From SAR86 cluster bacterium AG-349-I13 (lineage in GTDB: Bacteria > Pseudomonadota > Gammaproteobacteria > Magnimaribacterales > TMED112), in NCBI GenBank assembly GCA_003278815.1, contig QCDB01000003.1:44707-108706 (forward strand): 64,000 nucleotides of DNA, written 5' to 3'. Made by a program: the position numbers and the translations under genes. This document shows positions 46,462 through 55,956 of the stretch, piece after piece. How positions within the stretch are numbered: position 1 is the stretch's first letter; every line of letters starts with the position of its first letter. The notes beneath the pieces were generated by a model. That model saw only the letters and a program-made list of their open reading frames with translations. It ran no database searches and was not told the DNA's origin.

Positions 46462-47545
46462 TCATATCCTCAAAAAATCTTTGAAATAAAATCTCAAATT
46501 CTTTAGGTCCTGGACTTGCCTCGGGATGACACTGAATTGAATAAAAAGGTTTTTCAATGTGTTCAATACCTTGTATTGAGCCGTCAAAAAGGGATTTATG
46601 TGTAACAATAATGTCGTTTCTTTGTTCAACTTGAGCAACCGCAAAATTATGATTTTGAGAAGTTATAAAAACAGTATTGTTTTTTAGATCATGAACTGGA
46701 TGGTTAGCACCATGATGACCAAATGGCATTTTCTCTATCTCTAGGTCGTATGCTAATGACATAATTTGATGCCCCAAGCAGATGCCAAAGATCGGTATCC
46801 CTAATTTCATCATTTCTTTTACTTCATTTACTGCTCCAGTTAAGACTTTTGGATCGCCAGGTCCATTTGATAGAAATATTCCATTTGGATTTAAAGCTTC
46901 AATATCTTTAGCGCTTGTTGAAGGGGGTACAACAGTAATATCACCACCCATACTTTTCATGATGCGTAAAATATTTTCTTTAATGCCAAAATCTACTGCC
47001 ACAATCTTGAATTTTTTTGGCGTTTTGGGAGCTCCGTACGCATAAGGTTTTAACACAGCAACATTTTCAGTAAAATTTTTTCCGTCCATGGTGCCAAATT
47101 TCTTAATCTCAGCAACAGCTTCTTCATCAGTGAACAACTTTGAAGGGTATATAGCTCCGATTTTGCAACCCTCGTCTCTTAAAATTTTTGTTAGATGCCT
47201 TGTATCAATATCTGAAATGCAAATTGTTTTTTGCTCAATCAAGAAATCTTCCAAAGACATTTTTGAACGATAGTTACTGGGAAAATCACAAAAATTTTTG
47301 ACCACCAGACCACGGGCAGCAATATTTTTAGATTCATTGTCCTCAAAATTTATTCCTGTATTACCAATATGTGGATATGTAAAAGTTATTATTTGGCCGT
47401 CGTAAGATGGGTCCGTAAGAATTTCTTGGTATCCAGTAATAGCTGTATTAAAAACTACTTCACCAATACCAATTTTTTTGAATCCAAAACCAATACCCTC
47501 GAATGAAATTCCATTCTCAAGTAGGAGCTTTGCTGCAAACTTCAT
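46454..47545 (-). CDS. carA: Carbamoyl-phosphate synthase small subunit
   Basis: Glutaminase subunit that feeds ammonia to CarB. The 363 residues (382 in E. coli) have the N-terminal CPSase_sm domain ([21 protein letters not shown]) and a class I glutaminase with the nucleophile Cys in FGICLGHQ near 258 and the His-Glu pair in [10 protein letters not shown]. The start at 47545 has GGAAG 5 bases upstream. It is first of carA-carB-greA-rlmE-ftsH-glmM-tpiA-secG, which may be one long unit. Confidence 0.96.
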   Translation of the reverse strand: MKFAAKLLLENGISFEGIGFGFKKIGIGEVVFNTAITGYQEILTDPSYDGQIITFTYPHIGNTGINFEDNESKNIAARGLVVKNFCDFPSNYRSKMSLEDFLIEQKTICISDIDTRHLTKILRDEGCKIGAIYPSKLFTDEEAVAEIKKFGTMDGKNFTENVAVLKPYAYGAPKTPKKFKIVAVDFGIKENILRIMKSMGGDITVVPPSTSAKDIEALNPNGIFLSNGPGDPKVLTGAVNEVKEMMKLGIPIFGICLGHQIMSLAYDLEIEKMPFGHHGANHPVHDLKNNTVFITSQNHNFAVAQVEQRNDIIVTHKSLFDGSIQGIEHIEKPFYSIQCHPEASPGPKEFEILFQRFFEDMNA

Positions 47546-47608
47546 TTTCGCTTCCGAATACTATAAAGAAGTTAGAACATAATTTACAGATCATTTAGAA
47601 TTAACCCT
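47546..47608. promoter_or_regulatory. Divergent carA/map promoter region
   Basis: On the minus strand TATAGT (47560-47565) stands 14 bases before the carA ATG, with Shine-Dalgarno GGAAG (47551-47555). On the plus strand TAGAAT (47596-47601) and TAACCCT lead straight into the map ATG with no Shine-Dalgarno. The 63 bases leave no room for the long regulatory leader of E. coli carAB. Confidence 0.5.
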
Positions 47609-48367
47609 ATGTCAATTTCAATTAAAAGCAAAAAAGACATTGAAAAAATGAAAATTGCTGGTCGAAAAGCAACAAGTGTTTTGGAAATGCTAAAAAATTA
47701 TGTTGTGCCTGGTGTAAGTACTGCCGAGCTAGATTCTTTAGCTTTTAAATTTATTACTGAAGAGTTGAAATGCATTCCAGCAAATATTGGTTACGGCGGC
47801 TTTCCGAAAACCCTTTGTACTTCAATAAATAACGTAATTTGCCATGGGATTCCTAGTGAAACAAAGATTTTGAAGAATGGAGATATAGTCAATATTGATG
47901 TCACTGTAATTGATGATGAGTGGCATGGAGATACCTCTCAAATGTATTTAGTCGGCAATGTCGCTCCACATGCCAAACGGCTTGTGGATGTTACAAAAGA
48001 TTGTCTTATTGCAGGTATAGAAGAAGTCAAACCTGGGGCGACACTTGGAGATATTGGTTTTGCAATCCAGAATCTAGCTGAAACCAATCATTATTCGGTA
48101 GTAAGGGATTACTGTGGTCACGGGATTGGCAAAGTCTACCATGAGGAGCCACAGATTATGCATTATGGAAATAAGGGTGAGGGCTTAGCGCTTGAAGAAG
48201 GTATGACTTTCACCATCGAGCCCATGATTAATTTAGGCACATATCATTCAAAAGTTTTGAATGATGGCTGGACCGTAGTTACCAAAGATGGAAAACTTTC
48301 TGCTCAATGGGAACATACTGTTGCTGTTACCAAAACTGGTTATGAAATCTTAACTTTGGGAGAATAA
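47609..48367 (+). CDS. map: Methionine aminopeptidase type I
   Basis: Removes the initiator Met from new proteins. The 252 residues have the dinuclear metal ligands: Asp in VNIDVTVI near 98 and DDEWHGDTSQM, His in YCGHGIGKVYHEEPQ near 172, Glu in FTIEPMI near 206 and the last Glu in QWEHTVAVT near 237. It stands 3 bases before dapD. map upstream of dap genes is common in Gammaproteobacteria. Confidence 0.97.
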   Translation: MSISIKSKKDIEKMKIAGRKATSVLEMLKNYVVPGVSTAELDSLAFKFITEELKCIPANIGYGGFPKTLCTSINNVICHGIPSETKILKNGDIVNIDVTVIDDEWHGDTSQMYLVGNVAPHAKRLVDVTKDCLIAGIEEVKPGATLGDIGFAIQNLAETNHYSVVRDYCGHGIGKVYHEEPQIMHYGNKGEGLALEEGMTFTIEPMINLGTYHSKVLNDGWTVVTKDGKLSAQWEHTVAVTKTGYEILTLGE

Positions 48368-48370
48368 AAT

Positions 48371-49240
48371 ATGAAGCTACCTATCGAAGCAAAAGGGATT
48401 CCAAGCCTAGATGAAAAAGGGTTGCTAAGCATAAGATATCAAAGTTTTAAACAATCAAATAAGACAGCAAATGAGTTTGTTTTAGATGAGAAATCTATTA
48501 CTACACATCTTGTAAAAGATGAAGCTCTAGAAGATATCCCAACGGCTTGGTTGAAATTACATTTGCTATCTTTGCGCTATTTCAAACCTAACGAATTAAA
48601 CCTAGATAATATCTTTTCTGTGCTGCCTAACTTAGCCTGGACAAATAAAGGTCCTATTAGACCTGAAAAACTTAAAGGGCCTCTTATTGATGAAAGTTTA
48701 CAAATTCACTCACTCGATAAATTTCCACCTATGACCAATTTTGTAATACCCGATGGGGTCAGAATCGCTGATACATCAAGAGTGCGTTTAGGTGCTTACT
48801 TAGGTAAAGGTACAACCATCATGCATGAAGGGTTTGTAAATTATAATGCTGGAACAGAAGGCCCAAACATGATCGAGGGTAGAATATCTGCAGGTGTATT
48901 TATAAAAAAAGATTCAGATTTGGGTGGTGGGTCTTCCACCATGGGCACCTTATCAGGAGGCAATAAAGAAGTTATTTCAGTAGGTGAAAGATGTCTATTG
49001 GGTGCTAATTCAGGTATTGGAATTTCTTTAGGCAATGACTGTACTGTTGAAGCAGGGCTCTATATTACTGCTGGTACTAAAATCACTCTTCTTAATGAAG
49101 GAAATAATATTATTAAAGCTCGAGAGCTTAGCGGTAAAAATGGTATCTTATATTTCAGAGACTCCACCACTGGAAAAGTTTGTGCAAAGACAAAAGAAGG
49201 TGAGTTTCAGTTGAACGATGCTTTGCATGAGAATAATTAA
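48371..49240 (+). CDS. dapD: Tetrahydrodipicolinate N-succinyltransferase DapD
   Basis: Succinylates tetrahydrodipicolinate in the lysine/diaminopimelate pathway. The 289 residues include an N-terminal helical domain and a left-handed parallel beta-helix (about 110-240) with hexapeptide-type repeats such as VRIADTSRVRLGAYLGKGT and ISAGVFIKKDSDLGGGSS. A GGGAGAA sequence lies just before the ATG. Its stop overlaps the dapE start (TAATG). Confidence 0.94.
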   Translation: MKLPIEAKGIPSLDEKGLLSIRYQSFKQSNKTANEFVLDEKSITTHLVKDEALEDIPTAWLKLHLLSLRYFKPNELNLDNIFSVLPNLAWTNKGPIRPEKLKGPLIDESLQIHSLDKFPPMTNFVIPDGVRIADTSRVRLGAYLGKGTTIMHEGFVNYNAGTEGPNMIEGRISAGVFIKKDSDLGGGSSTMGTLSGGNKEVISVGERCLLGANSGIGISLGNDCTVEAGLYITAGTKITLLNEGNNIIKARELSGKNGILYFRDSTTGKVCAKTKEGEFQLNDALHENN

Positions 49241-50370
49241 TGTTGGAAATTCAATTAACACAAGACCTAGTTCGTAAAGAATCTATAACTCCTAATGATG
49301 CTGGCTGCCTAAAATATATTGAGGATTTCCTTAGTGAGCGCGGTTTTATAAGTGAAATATTAACTTATGGCAGAGTAAAAAACTTATGGAGTGTAAAGCG
49401 AAATTCTGGACCTCTTTTAGTTTTTCTGGGGCACGTTGATGTTGTGCCCACTGGTCCGGTTGAACAGTGGGAACATAATCCATTTTCAGGTTTTGATGAT
49501 GGGACTTTTATAAATGGTAGAGGTACAGGTGATATGAAAGGTGGTATTGCCTGTTTTATGTCTGCTCTCTCAAGGGTTAATGTAGATGAACTTAATTACT
49601 CAGTTGGTTTTTTAATTACTGCTGATGAAGAGGGTCCATCAAAAGATGGCACAGTAAAAGTGGTTGAAGAACTTATAAAGAGAGAAGAAAAAATTGATTA
49701 TTGTTTGATAGGTGAACCATCAACACTGGAGATAGTTGGAGATAATATTAGAATTGGCCGTAGAGGTTCAATAAATATAGAGCTGGAAATATTTGGTAAA
49801 CAAGGACATGCAGCTTACCCAGCTAGAGTCGATAATCCAATACATAAAGTTGTGCCATTTTTAGATAAACTTTTGAGTGAAGTTTGGGATGAAGGTAATG
49901 AACATTTTCCACCAACATCCTTACAAGTAACTAATATCACTGCTGGAGTTGGAGCACATAACGTCACACCCAACAACTTAAATTTAAAATTTAATCTTAG
50001 GTTTTCAACGCAAATTACTGCAGAAGAAATACAAGAAAAGGTAAGTAGATTTTTAACAAACGAAGGCATTAAACATAAGGTATCCTTTGATGTAAATGCA
50101 GAGCCCTTTTATTCTGAGCCAAAATTATTTACTCAAATTGTTAACAAAAGTATTCAAGACATTCAGAATTTTGAAACTACTTTGTCATGTTCAGGAGGAA
50201 CTTCAGATGGTCGATTCATAGCAAAAACAGGTTGTGAAATTGTGGAGCTTGGGCCTAAATTTGAAACGATTCATAAAATAAACGAAAAAATAGAAAAGAG
50301 TGAATTGGAACGATTGACTGATATTTACCATCAAATCTTATTAAATCTAAATGAAGAGACAAATAACTAA
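49240..50370 (+). CDS. dapE: Succinyl-diaminopimelate desuccinylase DapE
   Basis: Zinc M20-family hydrolase that follows DapD in the pathway. The 376 residues match E. coli DapE (375). Metal and catalytic residues are in GHVDVVPTG near 66, GRGTGDMKGG near 95, DEEGPSKDG near 130 and GEPSTLE near 160. Its one-base overlap with dapD points to tight coupling. dapC is not adjacent. Confidence 0.95.
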   Translation: MLEIQLTQDLVRKESITPNDAGCLKYIEDFLSERGFISEILTYGRVKNLWSVKRNSGPLLVFLGHVDVVPTGPVEQWEHNPFSGFDDGTFINGRGTGDMKGGIACFMSALSRVNVDELNYSVGFLITADEEGPSKDGTVKVVEELIKREEKIDYCLIGEPSTLEIVGDNIRIGRRGSINIELEIFGKQGHAAYPARVDNPIHKVVPFLDKLLSEVWDEGNEHFPPTSLQVTNITAGVGAHNVTPNNLNLKFNLRFSTQITAEEIQEKVSRFLTNEGIKHKVSFDVNAEPFYSEPKLFTQIVNKSIQDIQNFETTLSCSGGTSDGRFIAKTGCEIVELGPKFETIHKINEKIEKSELERLTDIYHQILLNLNEETNN

Positions 50371-50401
50371 ACTTTTTGTATAGAATAGACATTGTCGAAA
50401 C

Positions 50402-52003
50402 ATGAGAATGAAAAAATTACTTACACTTTTTGCCCTTCTTGCACTTGCTGCCTGTAGCGATAAAGAGGAACCTCTCGAAGAACTTTTTCTTGAACTGGAT
50501 GCAAGTTCAGAAAACGTTGATTATGGTGATGCTTTTACTTTGACCTGGCAATCAAATGCAAGTCAATGCTACGCAGGAGGAAGATGGTTTGGTGAAAAAC
50601 CTACGTCAGGCACTGAAGAAATAGAGATTAAGAGAGGTGGAATTAGTACATTCATCATGGATTGCCGAAGAAATAATGATTTCATCAATCAGGCTGTTGC
50701 CGTCACAATCGTAAAAAGTACCGTTGATCATTTTGTTTTTACAGAAAGAGCAGAAGAACCAGATTATGTTGTGGAATATTCAGAAAATGAAAAAGTTATT
50801 TTTGCAAGCCAGGCTCGTGGTGATATGAATGATGATTCTCTTCCAGATATCGTCTTTGGGGTTCAACTAAGGGATATTAGTGATAACAGTATAGTCCAAA
50901 CAAAATTACTACAGATGCTTGGTGGTCCACTCCCAATAATTACTGAGATTGCTACAGATGAGTGTAACGGAATAAGTAATCTAGTAGCCAAAGATCTTGA
51001 TCAAGATGGTTATACAGATGTTGTTGGCCACACTACAGACTATGAAAGACAAAACTTGAATACTTCTAAAATTTGTATTTTTAAGGGTACAGAGACAGGT
51101 CTAGTTTTAGATAATGAACATGTTGCCAATGACACATCTCTTGATCTTAGTAATGCAGGTGTTCGAGCTGCTGGCTTAATTGATCGAAACAATGATGTTA
51201 CGCTTGATTTGTATTTACTAGGTGATGGAAAAGAGTATTGGATAGAAGTTGGAGCAACTGATGGTCCAAAATTTGAAGAATTTGATTATGACAATACTAT
51301 TCTTGCCGATCAGACTATCACTGCAATAACTGCTTTTGATTTTGATTCAAATTCAAATGAGGACATTGTAATGACTGTCAATGATATTAATGGTTCAGGC
51401 AGATTTATAACTGTTCCAAAATCTGGTGATGGAACAAATTGGGCAGAAGCTCTGGTATACGAAAATATTCCAACTTTAAAATCACTACAAACAATTGTTT
51501 ATGATCAAGACTCAGATATTGATGTATTTGTTATGGGTGATGAGAACCCATCAAATGGTATTGATTTAAGTGCCAATTCTGTTTTCAGAATCTATGAAAC
51601 AGGGGAAGTAAATATTTTAGAAAATATTGTTGATATAGATTTTACTAAACAAGCTACATCATCTTTAAGTAGACATGTAATCTATGCCGATTACGATACT
51701 GATTTTGATGGAGGTGATTTGCTCATTTCTTTCGAAGACTTTGGAGATAACTCGGCTAGCTTTCTTATAGTAGAAAAACAAGAAACAACGGACGAAGAGG
51801 ATGTTACAACCTATAGTTATGTTGCTCTAGATAATCAGGAATTAGCTGTTGCAAATACACCTACAGAGCATGCATACACAATCTTTCTTGACTATAACAA
51901 TGATTTTGACATCGATGTAGTGTTTGCTCTAAAAGGCGAATTAAATCCTGAGACTAACCTAAAAACCTTAAACTTTTACATCCAAACTAACGAATCAAAT
52001 TAA
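50402..52003 (+). CDS. Lipoprotein with FG-GAP/VCBS-like repeats
   Basis: The 533 residues begin with a lipoprotein signal (lipobox LAAC, Cys19), followed by a beta-rich segment with paired Cys, then about seven repeats containing short acidic loops of the DxDxDG type, such as DMNDDSLPD, DLDQDGYTD, DFDSNSNED, YDQDSDID and DYNNDFDID. These look like the calcium loops of integrin-type FG-GAP or VCBS beta-propellers. The protein should sit in the outer membrane or at the surface. Function is unknown; adhesion or glycan binding is possible. TATAGAAT lies 15-17 bases before the first ATG. Confidence 0.75.
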   Translation: MRMKKLLTLFALLALAACSDKEEPLEELFLELDASSENVDYGDAFTLTWQSNASQCYAGGRWFGEKPTSGTEEIEIKRGGISTFIMDCRRNNDFINQAVAVTIVKSTVDHFVFTERAEEPDYVVEYSENEKVIFASQARGDMNDDSLPDIVFGVQLRDISDNSIVQTKLLQMLGGPLPIITEIATDECNGISNLVAKDLDQDGYTDVVGHTTDYERQNLNTSKICIFKGTETGLVLDNEHVANDTSLDLSNAGVRAAGLIDRNNDVTLDLYLLGDGKEYWIEVGATDGPKFEEFDYDNTILADQTITAITAFDFDSNSNEDIVMTVNDINGSGRFITVPKSGDGTNWAEALVYENIPTLKSLQTIVYDQDSDIDVFVMGDENPSNGIDLSANSVFRIYETGEVNILENIVDIDFTKQATSSLSRHVIYADYDTDFDGGDLLISFEDFGDNSASFLIVEKQETTDEEDVTTYSYVALDNQELAVANTPTEHAYTIFLDYNNDFDIDVVFALKGELNPETNLKTLNFYIQTNESN

Positions 52004-52022
52004 TTCTATTTTATGAATAAAA

Positions 52023-52046
52023 AAGGCGGTCATCTCTAACCGCCTT
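52023..52046 (-). terminator. Intrinsic terminator of the POT transporter gene
   Basis: An 8-bp stem AAGGCGGT/ACCGCCTT with an 8-base loop lies 20 bases after the POT stop. On the minus strand it is followed by TTTTATTC after the stem's own TT, a proper T-run. On the plus strand only AATC follows, so it acts poorly for the lipoprotein gene. This is the only clear intrinsic terminator I see in the window. Confidence 0.8.
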
Positions 52047-52065
52047 AATCTCAATCAATCTATAT

Positions 52066-53583
52066 CTATGTTTTCACAACTTTAGCTTTAGCTCCATCTG
52101 CTGATTTAGCTATACCAAAAACTGCAACTGCAACTAATACAAGCCCAATCACTACATAGTATTGAATCATAAACTCGAATACTGGAGATATACTTTCCAG
52201 TCCAGCATCAAGTGCTTCGCCACCAAGCAAACCTGCCAAAACACCGCCAATTGCAGATGCTAGGAACCACAATCCAAACATCTGTCCAATATATTTACGC
52301 GGGGCATATTGAGCAAAAGCTGACAATCCTATAGGGGATAAAGCTAACTCTCCCCAAGTTTGTAATAAATAAGTAATAATTAGCCATTGCATCCCAACAG
52401 GACTTACTTCCATTGCAAGCTGAACTGCATAAAGCATAACCGCAAAACTTAATGCCATAAAAAATAAACCAATCGCAAACTTGACTGGTAGCGATGGATC
52501 TAAGTTCATCCTACCCAGATTCATCCAGATACCAGCAAATATTGGGGCAAAGATCACTACGAATATTGGGTTAGCAAATTGTAACCAGCCAATTGGAATG
52601 ATAAAACCGCCGACTGATAAATCAGTGTAGTCACGGGCAAAGATACTCAAAGAACTTGCTGATTGATCAAAGCCTGACCAAAAAGCAGCTGCACCTATAA
52701 ATAATATTAATAGTAAGAAAAGATTTTTCTTCTCAACTTGCGTTAATCCAGCAAAAAGAAATAAATAACTAAAGTAAACAAAGGCAACAGCAGTTAAAAA
52801 GATAGCAAAATTCTCCGCAAATGCTTTTGGTTCAAAACCAATAATGCCCATTAAGCCCAGAGCTATGACTACTACCATTAAACCAGAAGTAATTTTTGAC
52901 CATTTAATATATGAGTCTCTTTGCGCCTGTGGCATATCGTTAGGTTTATTACCGGCATCACCTAATAAATGTCTGAAATTCAGATATTGCAGCACACCAA
53001 AGAACATTCCTACTCCAGCAGCTCCGAATCCCCAATGCCACCCAATCTTTTCGCCTAAATATGAACAAATAAGGAAGCCTAATGTTGAACCAATATTTAT
53101 AGACATATAAAAAATTGTATAACCAGCTTGAACTCTAGAATCCCCTGGCTTATAAAGTTGACCAACTATTGTTGAGATATTTCCTTTAAGAAGCCCAGTA
53201 CCTAGTACCACTAGTATCAAGCCTAAAAAGAATGTTTCAGTCAGTGGCAATGCTAAAGTGAAGTGCCCAAGAGCAATAATTATTGCTCCGATAAGTACAG
53301 CTTTTTGATGGCCTAAAACATTATCAGCAAGCCAACCGCCAGGTATGACCATAAAATAGACAAAACCAACATATATACCATAAATGGCTTGCGCATCTAT
53401 TTGAGATAAACCCAAGCCTGGATTAAAGCCAGTCACAGCACCTGTCATATAAAGAACTAATAATGCTCTCATGCCGTAATAAGACATTCTTTCCCACATT
53501 TCAGTGAAGAATAAAGTCACCATCCCTTTCGGATGACCAAAAAACCATGTATCGTTTGTTGTAAGATTTTTTTGATTACTCAT
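52066..53583 (-). CDS. POT-family proton-coupled peptide transporter
   Basis: MFS peptide symporter of 505 residues with about 12-14 membrane helices. The ExxER proton-coupling motif appears as EMWERMSYYG near residue 29, and the POT signature region includes GGWLADNVLGHQKAV near 82 and FYMSINIGSTLG near 155. Substrates are di- and tripeptides. It may work with the aminopeptidase PepA encoded nearby. A TGTAAT box lies 8 bases before the ATG and no Shine-Dalgarno is visible. Confidence 0.92.
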   Translation of the reverse strand: MSNQKNLTTNDTWFFGHPKGMVTLFFTEMWERMSYYGMRALLVLYMTGAVTGFNPGLGLSQIDAQAIYGIYVGFVYFMVIPGGWLADNVLGHQKAVLIGAIIIALGHFTLALPLTETFFLGLILVVLGTGLLKGNISTIVGQLYKPGDSRVQAGYTIFYMSINIGSTLGFLICSYLGEKIGWHWGFGAAGVGMFFGVLQYLNFRHLLGDAGNKPNDMPQAQRDSYIKWSKITSGLMVVVIALGLMGIIGFEPKAFAENFAIFLTAVAFVYFSYLFLFAGLTQVEKKNLFLLLILFIGAAAFWSGFDQSASSLSIFARDYTDLSVGGFIIPIGWLQFANPIFVVIFAPIFAGIWMNLGRMNLDPSLPVKFAIGLFFMALSFAVMLYAVQLAMEVSPVGMQWLIITYLLQTWGELALSPIGLSAFAQYAPRKYIGQMFGLWFLASAIGGVLAGLLGGEALDAGLESISPVFEFMIQYYVVIGLVLVAVAVFGIAKSADGAKAKVVKT

Positions 53584-53607
53584 AAGTACGAATTACATTA
53601 GCACATT
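53584..53607. promoter_or_regulatory. Divergent POT/RDD start region
   Basis: Only 24 bases separate the two opposed ATGs. TGTAAT on the minus strand (53592-53597) and TACATT on the plus strand (53594-53599) overlap, each 8 bases before its start codon. Neither gene has a Shine-Dalgarno. The layout resembles mlaC/kdsD. Confidence 0.4.
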
Positions 53608-54036
53608 ATGGAAAATAAATTTACATATCCTGGCATTTTTTCACGTCTTATGTCTTTTACCTATGACATATTTCTGGTGGCTGCTTTATGGTTTCTATTT
53701 GGATTTATTTTTCTTGGTCTCTATAAGCTAGTATTTTCAGAAAACGATTTTTTTCCTCCTCCAATTGGTGCACTAATAATTTTCTTAACGACAGCAGGAT
53801 ACTACATTTATTTTTGGTCCAATGGTCGCAATACCCTTGGGATGAGTACTTGGAATCATGAAATTATTTCAGATAGTGAGGCAAGACTGACCAGTAAACA
53901 AGCTCTCAAAAGGTTCTTGCTATACTCACTTCTAAGCGTAATCGGTATGCTTTGGATATTATTTGATAGAGAAAATAAATGCTTACCAGACAGAATTCTA
54001 AAATTAAAAATTGTTAAAAGAACAAACGCTTCCTGA
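53608..54036 (+). CDS. RDD-family membrane protein
   Basis: The 142 residues have three hydrophobic helices. The family's Arg-Asp-Asp signature is partly kept: RLMSFTYDIFLVAALWF near 12-28 holds the Arg and first Asp, and helix 3 is followed by LFDRENKCLPDRIL, the usual end. Family members are poorly characterised; some act in Na+/H+ exchange. Its last 23 bases overlap the 3' end of lptG on the other strand. Confidence 0.85.
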   Translation: MENKFTYPGIFSRLMSFTYDIFLVAALWFLFGFIFLGLYKLVFSENDFFPPPIGALIIFLTTAGYYIYFWSNGRNTLGMSTWNHEIISDSEARLTSKQALKRFLLYSLLSVIGMLWILFDRENKCLPDRILKLKIVKRTNAS

Positions 54037-54916
54037 AAGTGTAGTACAACATAATCAATAATACCGGAAATGCTTGCAGATAATAAGGCAACATAAAAAC
54101 TGAAATTGAATCAGCAAAAACTGATTCAACAAAACCATATATTAAGCAAGCCCCAAAACCGTATACCAAAATTCGGTTTACATTCAGAGTTTTTGCAAAT
54201 GACAAAAGTAATTCAAGGCCTACTAAAAAGATCACGATGTAGCAAAGAAAATTTAGACTTCTTCTAAGTAATTCTGTTTTTGATACGAGGCTAAATTTTT
54301 CAAAAGACGCAGATGAGTTCTCAATTAATTCTGTGAATGTGAGGTGCTTAATATTCTTGTTGTAGTTCAACTCACTAAATTCACCGCTATACTGATCGGT
54401 AATAGAAAGGTTTCCCTCTCCATTAAAGCTAAGTGAGAGCTCCTCAGAAACCATCACAAAACTATTATCTTTTATTCTTTCGATCTCAATAATCATAGGC
54501 TGATTATCGTAGGAAGACGATACTTTTGATTTTCTGAAATCTTCAGCATTTTTTGTTAGTTCAGGTATAACGTATTCGTATGAAGCCATGCTGATAAAAA
54601 TTACGGGAGCAAAAATCATAAGAGCATATTTAGTCTTGTTGAGCCCTGCTTGGCGTACAGTATTGAAGGCTCTTAGAAAGCCAGCATCAACAAATACTGC
54701 AAGAAAACCGACAACTGCCGCTAAGTAAATAAAACTCCTCATTCTGTAGGGTTCGGTTGCAAGTAAATAACTTAAAGCATCCAAATATGAATAGTTATCG
54801 CTTATATCTTCTATTTCTGAAAAGAAATTAAACGAAAAATCAATCGCTGAAATTATCAGTAGTGCTCCAAGAAATGAGATCATAGATTTTTTAAAAATAT
54901 AACTATATGCCTTCAT
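54014..54916 (-). CDS. lptG: LPS export permease LptG (short)
   Basis: YjgP/YjgQ-family permease of LptB2FG, 300 residues against 360 in E. coli. Layout: a first helix (about 10-30), a helix pair to about 115, a periplasmic beta-jellyroll (about 120-215), and three C-terminal helices. Within the helical part the family segment FLRAFNTVRQAGLNK (normally ExxxLRAxG) is visible near 80. Assignment as LptG rather than LptF comes from gene order. It overlaps lptF by 14 bases. Confidence 0.87.
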   Translation of the reverse strand: MKAYSYIFKKSMISFLGALLIISAIDFSFNFFSEIEDISDNYSYLDALSYLLATEPYRMRSFIYLAAVVGFLAVFVDAGFLRAFNTVRQAGLNKTKYALMIFAPVIFISMASYEYVIPELTKNAEDFRKSKVSSSYDNQPMIIEIERIKDNSFVMVSEELSLSFNGEGNLSITDQYSGEFSELNYNKNIKHLTFTELIENSSASFEKFSLVSKTELLRRSLNFLCYIVIFLVGLELLLSFAKTLNVNRILVYGFGACLIYGFVESVFADSISVFMLPYYLQAFPVLLIMLYYTFRKRLFF

Positions 54917-55928
54917 AGCCGAATCCTTTTTTTACCTTTTTGCTTGTAAGAACAAGGGCTAAAATTAGAACCATCAAATGCATCCAATAAAAATCAAATA
55001 CTAAGGCTTCTAAATTAGTCACACTTACTTCAAAGGCAGACATTGCTAATAAAATATAGAGAATATTAAAAATTGCTAAGAAAAAATAAGTTTTCTCTCG
55101 CCCAAAAAAAGCGCTATAACTTGAAAAAACGATCGAAAAAATAAATGAAACTACGCAAAAGATTGGCAAGGTGAATCGTACAAAGATTTCTTTAAGATTA
55201 TCCAATGTCAGGTTATTGAATAATGCAATTGTTGAAATATATTCATCTGAAGAGTAATCATCAATCGGTATATCAGCTGTATTAAATTTTGAAATTACAT
55301 TTCTTTCATTATCAAATAAAAAACCATCATTCAAAATTAAACTAACGCCTGCTGGAGTATCTTCAATGACACCCGTTTTTCCGTAAATAAAGGTTTCTAT
55401 CGATTGGGAGTTAATGAAAATTAAATCACGATAAACATCATTATCCTTGTTACCAAAAACATTGAATGTGTCAGCCTGCAATGACACTAGACCATTCGGT
55501 GCAAGAATTTTTGAGGCAAAAGAATTATCTTTGTCCAACAAATCTTCACCTTTGCTGGTGAAATATGGTGCTACAAATGCGCTCAAAAGAATAGACATAG
55601 AAAATATTGCTAGAAGAACGTACTTTTGACTGAATAAGAGTCTTCCAATTGTCATAGAACCAGCAGTCAAAACAGTGTCATGGTTTTTAAAAATAGGTGT
55701 CAAAACAAAACCCAAGGCTAAAAAGACACTGATTGGAAAAACCAAGTTAATTAATCCTGGAGAAAACAAAACTAGTGCAAAAAGTATGTTTTCAGCGGAA
55801 ATTTTGCCTACTTCTGCCTGAGAAAGGAAAATATTGAACCTAGAAAGTAAAACTAATCCAAAAAGGACTAGAGAAACCCAGCAAATGTTTACTATAATTT
55901 CCTTACTGATATAACGTGAAATAATCAC
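54903..55928 (-). CDS. lptF: LPS export permease LptF
   Basis: Partner permease in LptB2FG, 341 residues. It starts IISRYISKEI, has helices around 12-32, 48-75 and 100-120, the family segment DTVLTAGSMTIGR near 85, a periplasmic jellyroll (about 135-245) and three more helices. The start is GTG at 55928, with TATTCT 6 bases upstream. lptF-lptG diverging from pepA is the E. coli arrangement. An LptC gene is not seen in this window. Confidence 0.92.
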   Translation of the reverse strand: MIISRYISKEIIVNICWVSLVLFGLVLLSRFNIFLSQAEVGKISAENILFALVLFSPGLINLVFPISVFLALGFVLTPIFKNHDTVLTAGSMTIGRLLFSQKYVLLAIFSMSILLSAFVAPYFTSKGEDLLDKDNSFASKILAPNGLVSLQADTFNVFGNKDNDVYRDLIFINSQSIETFIYGKTGVIEDTPAGVSLILNDGFLFDNERNVISKFNTADIPIDDYSSDEYISTIALFNNLTLDNLKEIFVRFTLPIFCVVSFIFSIVFSSYSAFFGREKTYFFLAIFNILYILLAMSAFEVSVTNLEALVFDFYWMHLMVLILALVLTSKKVKKGFGYEGI

Positions 55929-55956
55929 TTCTTAAGAATATCAAAAAGGAGAAAAA

